Of a stretch of 64,000 nt of DNA, positions 27,408-35,946 are shown in pieces. Below the pieces are notes generated by a model, which saw nothing but the letters and a program-made list of their open reading frames with translations, had not been told where the DNA came from and ran no database searches. The translations under genes and the position numbers were made by a program. The DNA is from Actinomadura sp. J1-007 (GTDB lineage: Bacteria; Actinomycetota; Actinomycetes; Streptosporangiales; Streptosporangiaceae): NCBI RefSeq assembly GCF_009793335.1, contig NZ_WING01000003.1, forward strand, positions 868,001-932,000. The letters are read 5' to 3'. The first letter of the stretch is position 1. Each line of letters opens with the position of its first letter.

Positions 27408-28525
27408 CGCGCGCCCTCCTTCTCCGCGGTCGCGGCGGCGGTCGCGGCCGCGGTGCGGCGGGCGGCGAGGAGCGAGGCGTGGGTGGGCGCGTCCGGGACG
27501 TGCGCCGGACGTCCGATCCCGAACTCCCTGCGCAGCACCGGGACGACCTCCTCGCCGAGCAGGTCGAGCTGCTCCAGCACGGTCTTGAGCGGCAGCCCCG
27601 CGTGGTCCATCAGGAAGAGCTGGCGCTGGTAGTCGCCCGCGTACTCGCGGAACGACAGCGTGCGCTCGATCACCTGCTGCGGGCTGCCGACGGTCAGCGG
27701 CGTCTCGGCGGTGAACTCCTCCATGGACGGCCCGTGCCCGTACACCGGGGCGTTGTCGAAGTAGGGCCGGAACTCGCGGACCGCGTCCTGCGAGTTCCTG
27801 CGCATGAACACCTGGCCGCCGAGGCCCACGATGGCCTGGTCGGCGGAGCCGTGGCCGTAGTGCTCGAAGCGCCGCCGGTACAGCTCCACGAGCCGCCGGG
27901 TGTGCTCGGCGGGCCAGAAGATGTTGTTGTGGAAGAACCCGTCGCCGTAGTAGGCGGCCTGCTCGGCGATCTCCGGGCTGCGGATCGAGCCGTGCCAGAC
28001 GAACGGCGGCACACCGTCCAGGGGCCGCGGGGCCGAGGTGAACGACTGGAGCGGCGTGCGGTGCCGGCCCTCCCAGTCCACGACGTCCTCGCGCCAGAGC
28101 CGGTGCAGCAGGGCGTAGTTCTCGACGGCGAGCGGGATGCCGTCCCGGATGTCCTTGCCGAACCACGGGTAAACGGGCCCGGTGTTGCCGCGCCCCATCG
28201 TCAGGTCGACCCGGCCGTCCGCGAGGTGCTGGAGCATCGCGAAGTCCTCGGCGATCTTGACCGGGTCGTTCGTGGTGATCAGCGTGGTCGCGGTGGACAG
28301 CACGAGCCGCTCGGTGCGGGCCGCGACGTAGCCGAGCATGGTCGTCGGGGACGAGGGCACGAACGGCGGGTTGTGGTGCTCGCCGGTCGCGAAGACGTCC
28401 AGCCCGACCTCCTCGGCCTTCTCCGCGATCGCGACCATGGCCTTGATCCGCTCGTGCTCGGTCGGGGCGCGCCCGGTGGTCGGGTCGGGCGTCACGTCGC
28501 CGACGCTGAAGATCCCGAACTGCAT
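27404..28525 (-). CDS. Luciferase-like FMN-dependent monooxygenase, CE1758-type
   Basis: 373 aa (beta/alpha)8 LLM flavoprotein. MQFGIFSVGDVTPDP, FATGEHHNPPFVPSSPTTML, TATTLITTNDPVKIAEDFAM, GRVDLTMGRGNTGPVYPWFG and QLFLMDHAGLPLKTVLEQL follow the CE1758 family. ATG 28525 has CGGAGG upstream; a longer start at 28552 has none and would lie in the operator. It is the first gene of a two-gene operon with the FMN reductase. Substrate unknown. A palindrome overlaps the presumed start site. Confidence 0.9.
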   Translation of the reverse strand: MQFGIFSVGDVTPDPTTGRAPTEHERIKAMVAIAEKAEEVGLDVFATGEHHNPPFVPSSPTTMLGYVAARTERLVLSTATTLITTNDPVKIAEDFAMLQHLADGRVDLTMGRGNTGPVYPWFGKDIRDGIPLAVENYALLHRLWREDVVDWEGRHRTPLQSFTSAPRPLDGVPPFVWHGSIRSPEIAEQAAYYGDGFFHNNIFWPAEHTRRLVELYRRRFEHYGHGSADQAIVGLGGQVFMRRNSQDAVREFRPYFDNAPVYGHGPSMEEFTAETPLTVGSPQQVIERTLSFREYAGDYQRQLFLMDHAGLPLKTVLEQLDLLGEEVVPVLRREFGIGRPAHVPDAPTHASLLAARRTAAATAAATAEKEGAR

Positions 28526-28537
28526 GCCCGCCTCCGT

Positions 28538-28560
28538 TAGTAGAACGTTCAACTACCCTA
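28538..28560 (-). promoter_or_regulatory. -10 box and palindromic operator of the LLM/FMN reductase operon
   Basis: On the minus strand a -10 TAGGGT (28560-28555) runs into TAGTTGAACGTTCTACTA (28555-28538), an 18-bp palindrome with one mismatched pair centred on AACGTT. A repressor bound here would cover the start site. The MarR type is a common regulator of this gene pair, but none is encoded nearby. Confidence 0.6.
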
Positions 28561-28683
28561 GCGGAACGGCCCCCCTCCCGCCGCTATTCCCCCGCCGCGC
28601 CCCGCCGCCGCGCGCCGCTCCGTAGGGTGGTCCAGGCCGCCGAAGCGGGCGGCCCCCTGACGGCGCCACCGGACAAAGGACTC

Positions 28684-29133
28684 ATGGACGATCTGACCGC
28701 ACGCCTGTGGAAGTCGCTCTCCGGGCGCGTCCAGTGGCGGCTCGCCTTCCTGCGCCAGGCCACGTTCATGATCGGCGTCACCGGCGTCGTCCGCGACGCC
28801 GACGGCCGGGTGCTGCTGCTGCGCCACCGCCTCTGGCCGGACGGACGCCAGTGGGGGCTGCCGTCCGGCTACGCCGAGCGCGGCGAGACGTTCGAGGACA
28901 CCGTCGTCCGGGAGGTCCGCGAGGAGACGGCGCTGGAGGTGCGGACCGGCCGCCTCGTCCGCCTCACCAGCGGCTACCGGCTCCGCGCGGAGGTCGCGTT
29001 CGAGGCCGAGCTGGTCGGCGGGACGCTGCGCGTCGACCGGCGCGAGATCCTGGAGGCGGGCTGGTTCGAGCCCGGCGCCCTCCCGGCCGACCTCATGCCG
29101 TCCCACCGCTCCCTCATCGCCGGAGCCCCCTGA
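28684..29133 (+). CDS. NUDIX hydrolase
   Basis: 149 aa pyrophosphohydrolase. The Nudix box GYAERGETFEDTVVREVREE (followed by TALEV) matches GX5EX7REUXEEXGU except that the glycine after EE is Ala. Flanks: MIGVTGVVRDADGRVLLLRH and EAGWFEPGALPADL. ATG 28684 follows AAAGGA. A TAGGGT -10 box lies at 28623-28628. Substrate not predictable. Confidence 0.88.
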   Translation: MDDLTARLWKSLSGRVQWRLAFLRQATFMIGVTGVVRDADGRVLLLRHRLWPDGRQWGLPSGYAERGETFEDTVVREVREETALEVRTGRLVRLTSGYRLRAEVAFEAELVGGTLRVDRREILEAGWFEPGALPADLMPSHRSLIAGAP

Positions 29134-29194
29134 CGCACGACCGCGAGGCGTGGCAGCGCGTCCCGTCGTTCACAGACACTTGGACCGGAGGAGC

Positions 29195-30003
29195 ATGCAC
29201 ATGGACAAGGACGTGAGCATGGACATGAACAGGGACGTGGACACCGCGCCGACCCCCGAGCGGCTCGCGGAAGGACTCCGGGAGCAGACCGCCGCGTTCG
29301 CCGCCCACGTGGACGGCGGCGACCCGGACGCCCGCGTGCCCACCTGCCCGGAATGGACGCTGCGCGACCTGGTCGCCCACGTCGGGCGCGCGCACCGCTG
29401 GGCGGCCGAGCTCGTCCGGACCCGTTCGCAGGAGGTGGCCGGCGGCCCGTCCCGCGTCCCGGTGGACGGCTCCGAGCCCTGGCGCGACTGGCTGCTGGAG
29501 GGCGCGGATCTGCTGGTCGCGGCGGCCGAGGAGGCGGGCCCGGACGCGACGCTGTGGTCGTTCGTCGGGCCGCAGCCGCCGGCGTTCTGGCTGCGGCGGA
29601 TGCTGAACGACACCTCCGTCCACCAGGCCGACGCCGCCGCGACGACGGGCGGCGCGTTCACGATCGCGCCCGACCTCGCCGCCGACGCGATCGACGAGGC
29701 CCTGCTGATGCTGTCGGGCCCCTGGGCCGAGAAGGCGCGGCCCCAACTGGCCAGGCTGCGCGGCGAGGGGCAGACCCTCGGCTGGCGCGCGACCGGCGCC
29801 CCGCCCGCCGCCTGGCTGGTCACCCGCACCCCTGACGGCGTCACGTCGCGGCGCTCGTCCGCCGAGGGCGACGTGAACGTGTCCGCCTCGCTCGCCGACC
29901 TGCTGCGCGTCCTGTCCCGCCGCCTCCCCCGGACGACCCGGCGGTCACCGTCACCGGCGACCGCCCCCTCCTCGACCACTGGCTGTCCCACACCGCCTTC
30001 TAG
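29195..30003 (+). CDS. Maleylpyruvate isomerase-family mycothiol-dependent protein (1 frameshift)
   Basis: About 269 aa after repair, DinB-like four-helix bundle plus C-terminal MDMPI domain. RLAEGLREQTAAFAAHV, VPTCPEWTLRDLVAHVGRAHRW (with the metal-site His) and WLRRMLNDTSVHQADAAATTG are the family hallmarks. The metal/thiol enzyme class uses mycothiol; the actual reaction is unknown. A missing C near 29927 (CTCCCCCGG) hides the C-terminus DDPAVTVTGDRPLLDHWLSH and the stop at 30001. ATG 29195 follows CCGGAGGAGC; the sequence then has several closely spaced ATG codons. Confidence 0.82.
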
Positions 30004-30073
30004 TGGGCGAGCCGTGCCGTCCGTTCGCGCGGGACCAGATCGCGCGGCCGATGATCGGAGAGGCGGGCGTCCG

Positions 30074-30790
30074 GTGAACGGGTCCGGGTGGCGGCGGGTG
30101 TGGGCGCCGGATCCGCGCCGGGACGGCCTGGACGCGTTCGCGAGCGTCGAGGACGACCGGGCGGGCGTCCATCCGGGCGTCCCGCACGTCCGGGCGCTCG
30201 GCACGATGTACCGCTTCGACGTGCACCATCCCGGCGACGTCGACACCTACCCCGACCGGCAGCGGCAGGAGGTCAGGGGGATGCGGACCGGCGGCCGCGA
30301 GCGGCGGATCGCCGAGGGCGAGACGTGGCGGTTCCGCTGGTCGTGGTACCTGACGGGCGCGCTGCGCGCGACGACGAGCTTCACCCACGTCCACCAGATG
30401 TTCGCGTCCGCACCGTCCGGGAAGGGCGGCGAGCCCGTCCTGATGATCTCGCTGCGGCACCGGGACGGCCGGGACACCGTCGAGCTGAACGTGCCGCGCT
30501 CGCGGACCATCGCGGGGGCGACCGCCCTCGGCCCGCTGCGCGCCCGGTGGATCGACGTGGAGCTGGAGGTCGGGTTCCGCCCGGCGCCCGCCGGGCACGT
30601 CCACTGGACGATCACCGCGCCCGGCGGCGACAGGGTGCTCGACGTCGAACGCGGCGGCCTCGCCACCTGGTCCCCGGGCTCGCGCGGCATCTCCCCGAAG
30701 TGGGGCGTCTACCGCTCGCTGAAGGACGAGGCGCGCCTGAACGACGCGCATCTGCTGCTCAGAAACCTGTCGTCCTGGCTGCGCACCTGA
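30074..30790 (+). CDS. Heparin-lyase-I-like polysaccharide lyase-fold protein, no signal peptide
   Basis: 238 aa. The order DVHHPGDVDTYPDRQRQEVR, EGETWRFRWSWYLTG, TSFTHVHQMFAS, EPVLMISLRHRDGRDTVELN, RARWIDVELEVGF, VHWTITAPGGDRVLDVE and SPKWGVYRSL resembles the beta-jelly-roll of heparin lyase I-like proteins (PL13/PL14/PL20 group). No signal peptide or Tat motif is visible, which is odd for a polymer lyase; an enzyme on short oligosaccharides or a non-catalytic lectin is possible. GTG 30074 chosen because codons upstream belong to the previous gene's out-of-frame tail. Confidence 0.65.
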   Translation: MNGSGWRRVWAPDPRRDGLDAFASVEDDRAGVHPGVPHVRALGTMYRFDVHHPGDVDTYPDRQRQEVRGMRTGGRERRIAEGETWRFRWSWYLTGALRATTSFTHVHQMFASAPSGKGGEPVLMISLRHRDGRDTVELNVPRSRTIAGATALGPLRARWIDVELEVGFRPAPAGHVHWTITAPGGDRVLDVERGGLATWSPGSRGISPKWGVYRSLKDEARLNDAHLLLRNLSSWLRT

Positions 30791-30794
30791 TTGT

Positions 30795-30808
30795 TAGGGT
30801 CGTGGCCA
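30795..30808 (+). promoter_or_regulatory. Leaderless-type -10 element of the DinB-like gene
   Basis: TAGGGT (30795-30800), 7 bases, then ATG 30808. No ribosome-binding site. Confidence 0.55.
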
Positions 30809-31338
30809 TGATCACGCCGAGCGACATGCCGTCCGAGCCGCCGGACACCCTCACCGACCCGCGCGAGCTGCTGACGGGCTATCTCGACTACTACCGCAGC
30901 GCGCTGCTGCGCAAGCTGGAGGGCTTTCCGGAGGACCGGCTCCGCGCGGCCGTTCTGCCGTCCGGCTGGACGCCGCTGGAGCTGTTCAAGCACCTGACGT
31001 ACGTGGAGATCCGCTGGCTCCAGTGGGGCTTCATGGCCGAGGACGTCGGCGACCCCTGGGGCGACCGCGGGCCCGGCGGGCGGCCCGAGAACCCGTGGAA
31101 GGTCGGCGAGGACGAGACCCTCGACGGCCTCAAGGCACTGGCCGCCGAGACGTGGGAGCGGTCGCGGCGGATCGTCGCGTCCGCCTCCCTGGACGAGGCC
31201 GCCAAGCCGGGCGAACGGTTCCAGGACGAGCCCGCGTCGCTGATCTGGATCCTGTTCCACCTGCTCCAGGAGTACGCGCGGCACCTCGGCCACCTCGACG
31301 TCGTGCGCGAGCTGGCGGACGGCGCGGTCGGCGAGTGA
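30808..31338 (+). CDS. DinB/DUF664-family protein
   Basis: 176 aa four-helix DinB-like bundle, probably a metal-dependent thiol-transferase-type protein. ELLTGYLDYYRSALLRKLEGF, GWTPLELFKHLTYVEIRWLQWGF, DGLKALAAETWERSRRIV and LIWILFHLLQEYARHLGHLDVVREL give the helix order; His residues in HLTYVE and YARHLGHLD are the expected metal ligands. The start at ATG 30808 is immediately preceded by a leaderless -10. It is the second DinB-fold gene within 2 kb. Confidence 0.85.
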   Translation: MITPSDMPSEPPDTLTDPRELLTGYLDYYRSALLRKLEGFPEDRLRAAVLPSGWTPLELFKHLTYVEIRWLQWGFMAEDVGDPWGDRGPGGRPENPWKVGEDETLDGLKALAAETWERSRRIVASASLDEAAKPGERFQDEPASLIWILFHLLQEYARHLGHLDVVRELADGAVGE

Positions 31339-31411
31339 CGCCACCCGCGCGCGGGCGCGCGAGCACAGCGGCGATAACGTGCGGGAACGGAACCGTTCGA
31401 AGGAGGCATCG

Positions 31412-32638
31412 GTGAGCCACGCCCAGCACGTCCCCGGGTCCCTGCGCGACGACGCCGCCGCGCTGCGCGACGACCTCGTCCGGCTGCGCGGTGCCCTGCA
31501 CCACGAGCCCGAGCTCGGCCTGGACCTGCCGCGCACCCAGGAGAAGGTGCTGGCCGCGCTCGACGGGCTGCCGCTGGAGATCGCCACCGGGGAGCGGCTG
31601 TCGTCGGTGACGGCCGTGCTGCGGGGCGCGCTGCCCGGCCCGACCGTGCTGCTGCGCGGCGACATGGACGCGCTGCCGGTCACCGAGCGCGGCGACGCCG
31701 CCGTGGTCTCCAAGGTCCCCGGGGCGATGCACGCGTGCGGCCACGACCTGCACACCGCGATGCTCGCGGGCGCCGCCCGGCTCCTCGCCGCGCGCCGCGA
31801 CCGGCTGCCCGGCAACGTGGTCTTCATGTTCCAGCCCGGCGAGGAGGGCCACGGCGGCGCCAAGATCATGATCGACGAGGGGGTGCTGGACGCGGCCGGC
31901 GAGCGGCCCGTCGCCGCGTACGCGCTGCACGTCCTGTCGGCCGGGCTGCCGAACGGCCTGTTCGCGAGCCGGGGCGGCCCGATCATGGCGGCGGCCGACC
32001 GGCTGCGCGTCACGGTGCGCGGCCGGGGCGGGCACGGCTCGTCCCCGCACCTCGCCCGCGACCCGCTGCCCGCCGCGTGCGAGATGGTCACCGCGCTCCA
32101 GACGATGGTGACGCGCCGGTTCGACGTGTTCGACCCGGTGGTGCTGACGGTCGGCTCGTTCCACTCGGGGACGAGCGACAACGTCATCCCGGACGAGGCA
32201 CGCTTCACCGGCACCGTCCGCTCGTTCTCGCACGGCGCGCACGAACGCCTGGAGAAGGCGGCCGTCGAGGTGGTCCACGGCATCGCCCGCGCGCACGGGC
32301 TCGAAGCCGACGTCGAGTACGTCGTCGACTACCCGGTCACCGTGAACGACGCGGGCGAGGCAGCGTTCGTCGCGGACACGATCCGCGAGGTGTACGGCGA
32401 GAACCGCTACATCGAGGCGCCGCAGCCGCTGCCCGCCTCCGAGGACTTCTCGTTCGTCTGCGACGAGGTCCCCTCGACGTTCCTGACGCTCGGCGCGTGC
32501 CCGCCCGACCTCGACCCGGGCTCCGCGGCGTTCAACCACTCGCCCGAGGCCCGCTACGACGACGGCGTCCTGCCCGACGGCGCCGCCCTCTACGCCGAGC
32601 TCGCCGCCGCGCGCCTCGCGGCGGCCGCGGCTGGCTGA
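31412..32638 (+). CDS. M20-family amidohydrolase
   Basis: 408 aa zinc-dependent N-acyl amino acid amidohydrolase (hippurate hydrolase/AmhX group). RGALHHEPELGLDLPRTQEK, LLRGDMDALPVTE, AMHACGHDLHTAMLAGAARLL and FMFQPGEEGHGGAKIMIDEG carry the metal and base residues. The dimerisation domain (RVTVRGRGGHGSSPHLARDP) and the late metal ligand region PLPASEDFSFV follow. GTG 31412 follows GAAGGAGG. A TAACGT -10 lies at 31374-31379. The substrate is an N-acyl or N-aroyl amino acid; which one is unknown. Confidence 0.9.
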   Translation: MSHAQHVPGSLRDDAAALRDDLVRLRGALHHEPELGLDLPRTQEKVLAALDGLPLEIATGERLSSVTAVLRGALPGPTVLLRGDMDALPVTERGDAAVVSKVPGAMHACGHDLHTAMLAGAARLLAARRDRLPGNVVFMFQPGEEGHGGAKIMIDEGVLDAAGERPVAAYALHVLSAGLPNGLFASRGGPIMAAADRLRVTVRGRGGHGSSPHLARDPLPAACEMVTALQTMVTRRFDVFDPVVLTVGSFHSGTSDNVIPDEARFTGTVRSFSHGAHERLEKAAVEVVHGIARAHGLEADVEYVVDYPVTVNDAGEAAFVADTIREVYGENRYIEAPQPLPASEDFSFVCDEVPSTFLTLGACPPDLDPGSAAFNHSPEARYDDGVLPDGAALYAELAAARLAAAAAG

Positions 32639-32657
32639 ACGGCTGCGTCGAGCTGAA

Positions 32658-32689
32658 CGGCCGGTGGGCGGCGCGCCGCCCACCGGCCG
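32658..32689. terminator. 32-bp perfect palindrome downstream of the amidohydrolase
   Basis: CGGCCGGTGGGCGGCG followed directly by its complement (32658-32689), 20 bp after the amidohydrolase stop. A GC-only stem of this strength without T-tract fits an actinobacterial terminator; the absence of a loop also allows a cruciform. Confidence 0.6.
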
Positions 32690-32767
32690 GTCGAGGAACG
32701 TGGGAGCCCCGCCCGATCAAGCCCCGCGTCACGTGCGGCGGCGAGAGGGCGGGGCTCCGCCGTCACC

Positions 32768-32799
32768 GGCACCGGTGCCCGCGCCGGCACCGGTGCCGG
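32768..32799. repeat. Two GGCACCGGTGCC palindromes 18 bp apart
   Basis: GGCACCGGTGCC at 32768-32779 and again at 32786-32797 (the second extends to CCGGCACCGGTGCCGG, 32784-32799), about 80 bp beyond the stop of the small minus-strand gene that ends at 32878. Could be its terminator or a protein-binding pair. Confidence 0.45.
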
Positions 32800-32877
32800 A
32801 GCTGACACCGGGCGGGCGCCCGGCCCGGTCCGCGCCCGGGCCGGACGGCCGCCCGGCTTCCCCGTCGGCGGTCCGGC

Positions 32878-33198
32878 TCACTGCCAGACGACCGACAGGG
32901 TGCTCCCATCGTGTACGCCCCGCGCGACGAGGCCCTCGTACACGTACACGGCCGGACGGACCAGGCTGGGCCGCGTCCGCCACACCTCGCCGACGGTGCC
33001 GGGCCGGGCGCTCAGCAGCGCCTCGGACAGCGCGCGCAGGGCTCCGGGCTTGCTCTGGCTGACCCCGCAGGACCCGAGCCCCTGGGGCCCGTGCTGGGTG
33101 TCGATGATCTCCCAGCTGAAGCACGGCCGCTGCTCGGCGCCGTTCGCCGCCGCGTGCGAGGTGCGGGGCCGGGCCGTGCTCTGGCGTGTTACCGACAT
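32878..33198 (-). CDS. Small protein of unknown function
   Basis: 106 aa, unrecognised. The N-terminus is Ser/Thr/Arg-rich (SVTRQSTARPRTSHAAANGA), followed by CFSWEIIDTQHGPQGLGSCG, SKPGALRALSEALLSARPG, VGEVWRTRPSLVRPAVYVYE and ARGVHDGSTLSVVWQ. Two cysteines. The C-terminal 60 residues look like one compact alpha/beta domain. ATG 33198 follows GGGG(A)AA, and the open frame upstream to 33282 is less plausible. It sits downstream of and on the same strand as a large LuxR-type regulator, 288 bp away, with spaced ACCTAT repeats upstream; regulation by that protein is a guess. Confidence 0.55.
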   Translation of the reverse strand: MSVTRQSTARPRTSHAAANGAEQRPCFSWEIIDTQHGPQGLGSCGVSQSKPGALRALSEALLSARPGTVGEVWRTRPSLVRPAVYVYEGLVARGVHDGSTLSVVWQ

Positions 33199-33292
33199 GG
33201 TGGTTTCCCCAGGCCGCCCCTGGAGGGCGGCCGATCCGACGACAGTGCGTGAAGCGTAGGCGCGCCGCCGCGGGCGGCACATGGGTAGACCG

Positions 33293-33310
33293 ACCTATGT
33301 GCCTACCTAT
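33293..33310 (-). promoter_or_regulatory. Direct ATAGGT repeats upstream of the small gene
   Basis: On the minus strand ATAGGT occurs twice with 12-bp periodicity (33310-33305, 33298-33293), about 95 bp upstream of ATG 33198. Regularly spaced direct repeats are typical activator sites; no other support. Confidence 0.3.
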
Positions 33311-33361
33311 TCACGTTGCGTGATGATCCCTGGTCGCGTGCCGGAAAAGGATGTCCGAAAC

Positions 33362-33380
33362 GGCCCGGACGCGCCGGGCC
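33362..33380. terminator. Short GC hairpin downstream of the LuxR-type gene
   Basis: GGCCCGG(ACGCG)CCGGGCC at 33362-33380, about 105 nt past the regulator's stop codon on the minus strand. Candidate terminator only. Confidence 0.35.
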
Positions 33381-33486
33381 GCGCCGAGCGGACGATCGGC
33401 GCCGGACGAGCGGCGGACCGTGCGGGACGAGCGGCGAACCGCCCCCTACGAGCACGGACGCCGCGAAACCGGGACGGCGGACGGGT

Positions 33487-35847
33487 TCAGGACCGCTGGG
33501 TGTACCAGGCGGCGATCTGTGTACGCGACGAGAAGCCCAGCTTCGCCAGAATGTGCTCGACATGGGAGTCGACGGTGCGTTTGGCGATGACGAGCCGTTC
33601 GGCGATCTCGCGGTTGGTGCGGCCTTCGGCGACGAGCGCCGCGATCTCGGTCTCGCGGCGGGTGAGCGGCTGGCCGGAGCCCGCGCCGCCGCCCTGCTCG
33701 GGGCTGCGCGCCGTGCCGGGCGGGGCGCCGGGCGCCGCGTCGCCGAGCGCGGGCGCGGGCCGGTCGCCGAGCGCCTCGGCGACCGCGACCCCGGCGTCGA
33801 GCGCGGCGCCCGACTCGTACGCCCTGCGGTAGAGGCCGTCGCCGAGCGTCTCGGCGGCCTGCGCCTCGTAGACGCCGCGCAGCAGCCGGTGCTGCGGCCC
33901 GAACAGGCTCGTCCCGGTGTAGTCGCGGGCGCGGTCGGCGGCGCCGAGCAGCCGCGCGCCGCCCGCCGCGTCGCCGAGCATGACCAGGCAGCAGCCGGCC
34001 ATGTCGAACGCCAGGGCGACGCCGAGCCGGTCGTCCAGGTCGTTCTTCATCCGCAGGCCGGCCCGCAGGTCGGAGAGCCCGGCCGCCGGGTCGCCGCCGA
34101 GCGCGACGGCGAGGCCCCGCACGCACAGGGCGTACGAGCGGCACCACAGCTCGCCCGCCGCCTCCGTCGCGCGCAGCGCCTCCCCCGCGTGCCGGACGGC
34201 CGTCGCCGGGTCGCCGCCGAGCGCGCACGCCACCGCGAGGAACACGTCGGTGATCGGCACGAGGACGTCGGCCGTCCCGGACCGCGCGTGCAGGTCGTGC
34301 GCCTCGGCGAGCAGCCGCGTCGCCTCGTCCGGCCCGTCGGCGTAGAGCGCCGCGACGCCCTGCACCTCGCGGACGTAGCCGAGCCCGCGCAGGTCCTCGT
34401 GCCGGACGGCGCGCTCCTCGGCGCGGCGCAGCAGCCCGCGGGCGTCGTCGAGGTCGTTCTGCAGGACGGCCAGCAGCCCGGTCAGCGCGAGGACCTCGGT
34501 GCCGTCGGGGCCGGGCAGCTCGCCCCGGCTCTCCAGCACCCGCGCGGACCAGTGCCGCGCCTCGCCGATCAGCCCCTGGAGCGCGAAGACGCGGCCGGTC
34601 GCGAGCGCGGTGCGGGCGAGGTCCTCGTCGCCGGCCGAGCGGATCCCGTAGTCGAACATGTCGCGGACGTTGGCCTGCTCGCGGCGGAACCACGCGAGCC
34701 AGTGCGGCTGCGCGGGCGTCGCCAGCTCGGGCCCGGCGGCCTGCACCATCGCCGCGAACCAGTCGAACGCGCGGGCCCGGAACCGCTCGGTCTCGCCGGC
34801 TCCGGCCAGCCGTTCGGCGCCGTACTCGCGGATCGTGTCGAGCATCCGGTAGCGGACGGCGCCGCCCCGGTCGACGCGCATGACGATCGACTGGGCGACG
34901 AGCCCGGCGACCAGCTCGCAGATCTCGGTGGAGGGGAGCTCCTCGTCGGCGCAGACGCGTTCGGCGGCCTCAAGGTCGAAGTCGCCCGCGAACACCGACA
35001 GCCGCGCCCACAGCAGCCGCTCGCCGGGCGTGCACAGCTCGTGGCTCCAGTCGACCGCGGCGCGCAGCGTCTGGTGCCGGGGCAGGCCCGAGCGGCGGCC
35101 GCGCACGTGCAGCAGGCGGCTGTCGAGGCGGGTCACGATCTGCTCGACCGACAGCGCCCGGACCTGCACGGCGGCCAGCTCGATCGCGAGCGGGATGCCG
35201 TCGAGGCGGTGGCACAGCAGCGCGACCGCGGGACGGTTGTCGTCGGTGAGGGTCCAGCCGGGCACGACGGCCGCGGCGCGGTCGGCGAACAGGGTGACGG
35301 ACTCGCACGGCTCCGCCGGGTCGTACCGTCCGGGCTCGGGGCGCGCGAGCGGCGCGACGACGAGGGTGTGCTCGCCCGGGACGTCGAAAGGCCGCCGCGA
35401 CGTCGCGATGATCCGCAGGCCCGGCGCGTTGCGCAGCAGCACCTCGGCGAGCATCGCGCACGCGTCGACCAGGTGCTCGCAGGTGTCGAGGACGAGCAGC
35501 ATCCGCCGGTCGGCGAGGTGCCGGACGAGCGCGTCGAGGGCGGCGCCGGGCGGCTGGTCGGGCATCCCGGCCGCCTCCCCCACGGCGGCGGCGAGCAGGC
35601 TCGGCTCGTGCAGCGCCGCCAGGTCGGCGAACCGCACGCCGTCGTCGAACGACTCGCCGAGGCGCGCGGCGGCGCGCACCGCGAGCCGCGACTTGCCCAC
35701 CCCGCCCGGTCCCATGAGGGTCACCAGGCGGCACCGGTCGAAGAGCCGGACGATCTCGGCCAGCTCGGCGTGCCGGCCGATGAAGCTCGTCAGCTCCGCA
35801 GGGAGCCGACCCGAACGCACGTCCACCATGCTGCTGGTCAGGGACAC
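33487..35847 (-). CDS. NB-ARC/TPR LuxR-family transcriptional regulator
   Basis: 786 aa. An AAA/NB-ARC-type ATPase lies at residues 15-300: LTSFIGRHAELAEIVRLF, Walker A LMGPGGVGKSRLAVRAA, Walker B RMLLVLDTCEHLVD, and SRRPFDVPGEHTLVVAPL. TPR-like helical repeats fill about 380-690. The C-terminal LuxR helix-turn-helix reads LTRRETEIAALVAEGRTNREI and IAKRTVDSHVEHILAKLGF. There is no receiver or BTAD domain, so it is an LAL/MalT-like one-component regulator whose signal acts through the ATPase/TPR part. GTG 35847 follows AGAGG; ATG 35829 is possible. Target unknown. Confidence 0.9.
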   Translation of the reverse strand: MSLTSSMVDVRSGRLPAELTSFIGRHAELAEIVRLFDRCRLVTLMGPGGVGKSRLAVRAAARLGESFDDGVRFADLAALHEPSLLAAAVGEAAGMPDQPPGAALDALVRHLADRRMLLVLDTCEHLVDACAMLAEVLLRNAPGLRIIATSRRPFDVPGEHTLVVAPLARPEPGRYDPAEPCESVTLFADRAAAVVPGWTLTDDNRPAVALLCHRLDGIPLAIELAAVQVRALSVEQIVTRLDSRLLHVRGRRSGLPRHQTLRAAVDWSHELCTPGERLLWARLSVFAGDFDLEAAERVCADEELPSTEICELVAGLVAQSIVMRVDRGGAVRYRMLDTIREYGAERLAGAGETERFRARAFDWFAAMVQAAGPELATPAQPHWLAWFRREQANVRDMFDYGIRSAGDEDLARTALATGRVFALQGLIGEARHWSARVLESRGELPGPDGTEVLALTGLLAVLQNDLDDARGLLRRAEERAVRHEDLRGLGYVREVQGVAALYADGPDEATRLLAEAHDLHARSGTADVLVPITDVFLAVACALGGDPATAVRHAGEALRATEAAGELWCRSYALCVRGLAVALGGDPAAGLSDLRAGLRMKNDLDDRLGVALAFDMAGCCLVMLGDAAGGARLLGAADRARDYTGTSLFGPQHRLLRGVYEAQAAETLGDGLYRRAYESGAALDAGVAVAEALGDRPAPALGDAAPGAPPGTARSPEQGGGAGSGQPLTRRETEIAALVAEGRTNREIAERLVIAKRTVDSHVEHILAKLGFSSRTQIAAWYTQRS

Positions 35848-35946
35848 CGCCGCCTCTGCGCGGCCCCCCGCCGGCCGGCGCCGACGCCTCCCCGGGGCCG
35901 TCCTGGCAGCATCGTACCCGCCCTTGAACCGATGGCAACCGTCCCG

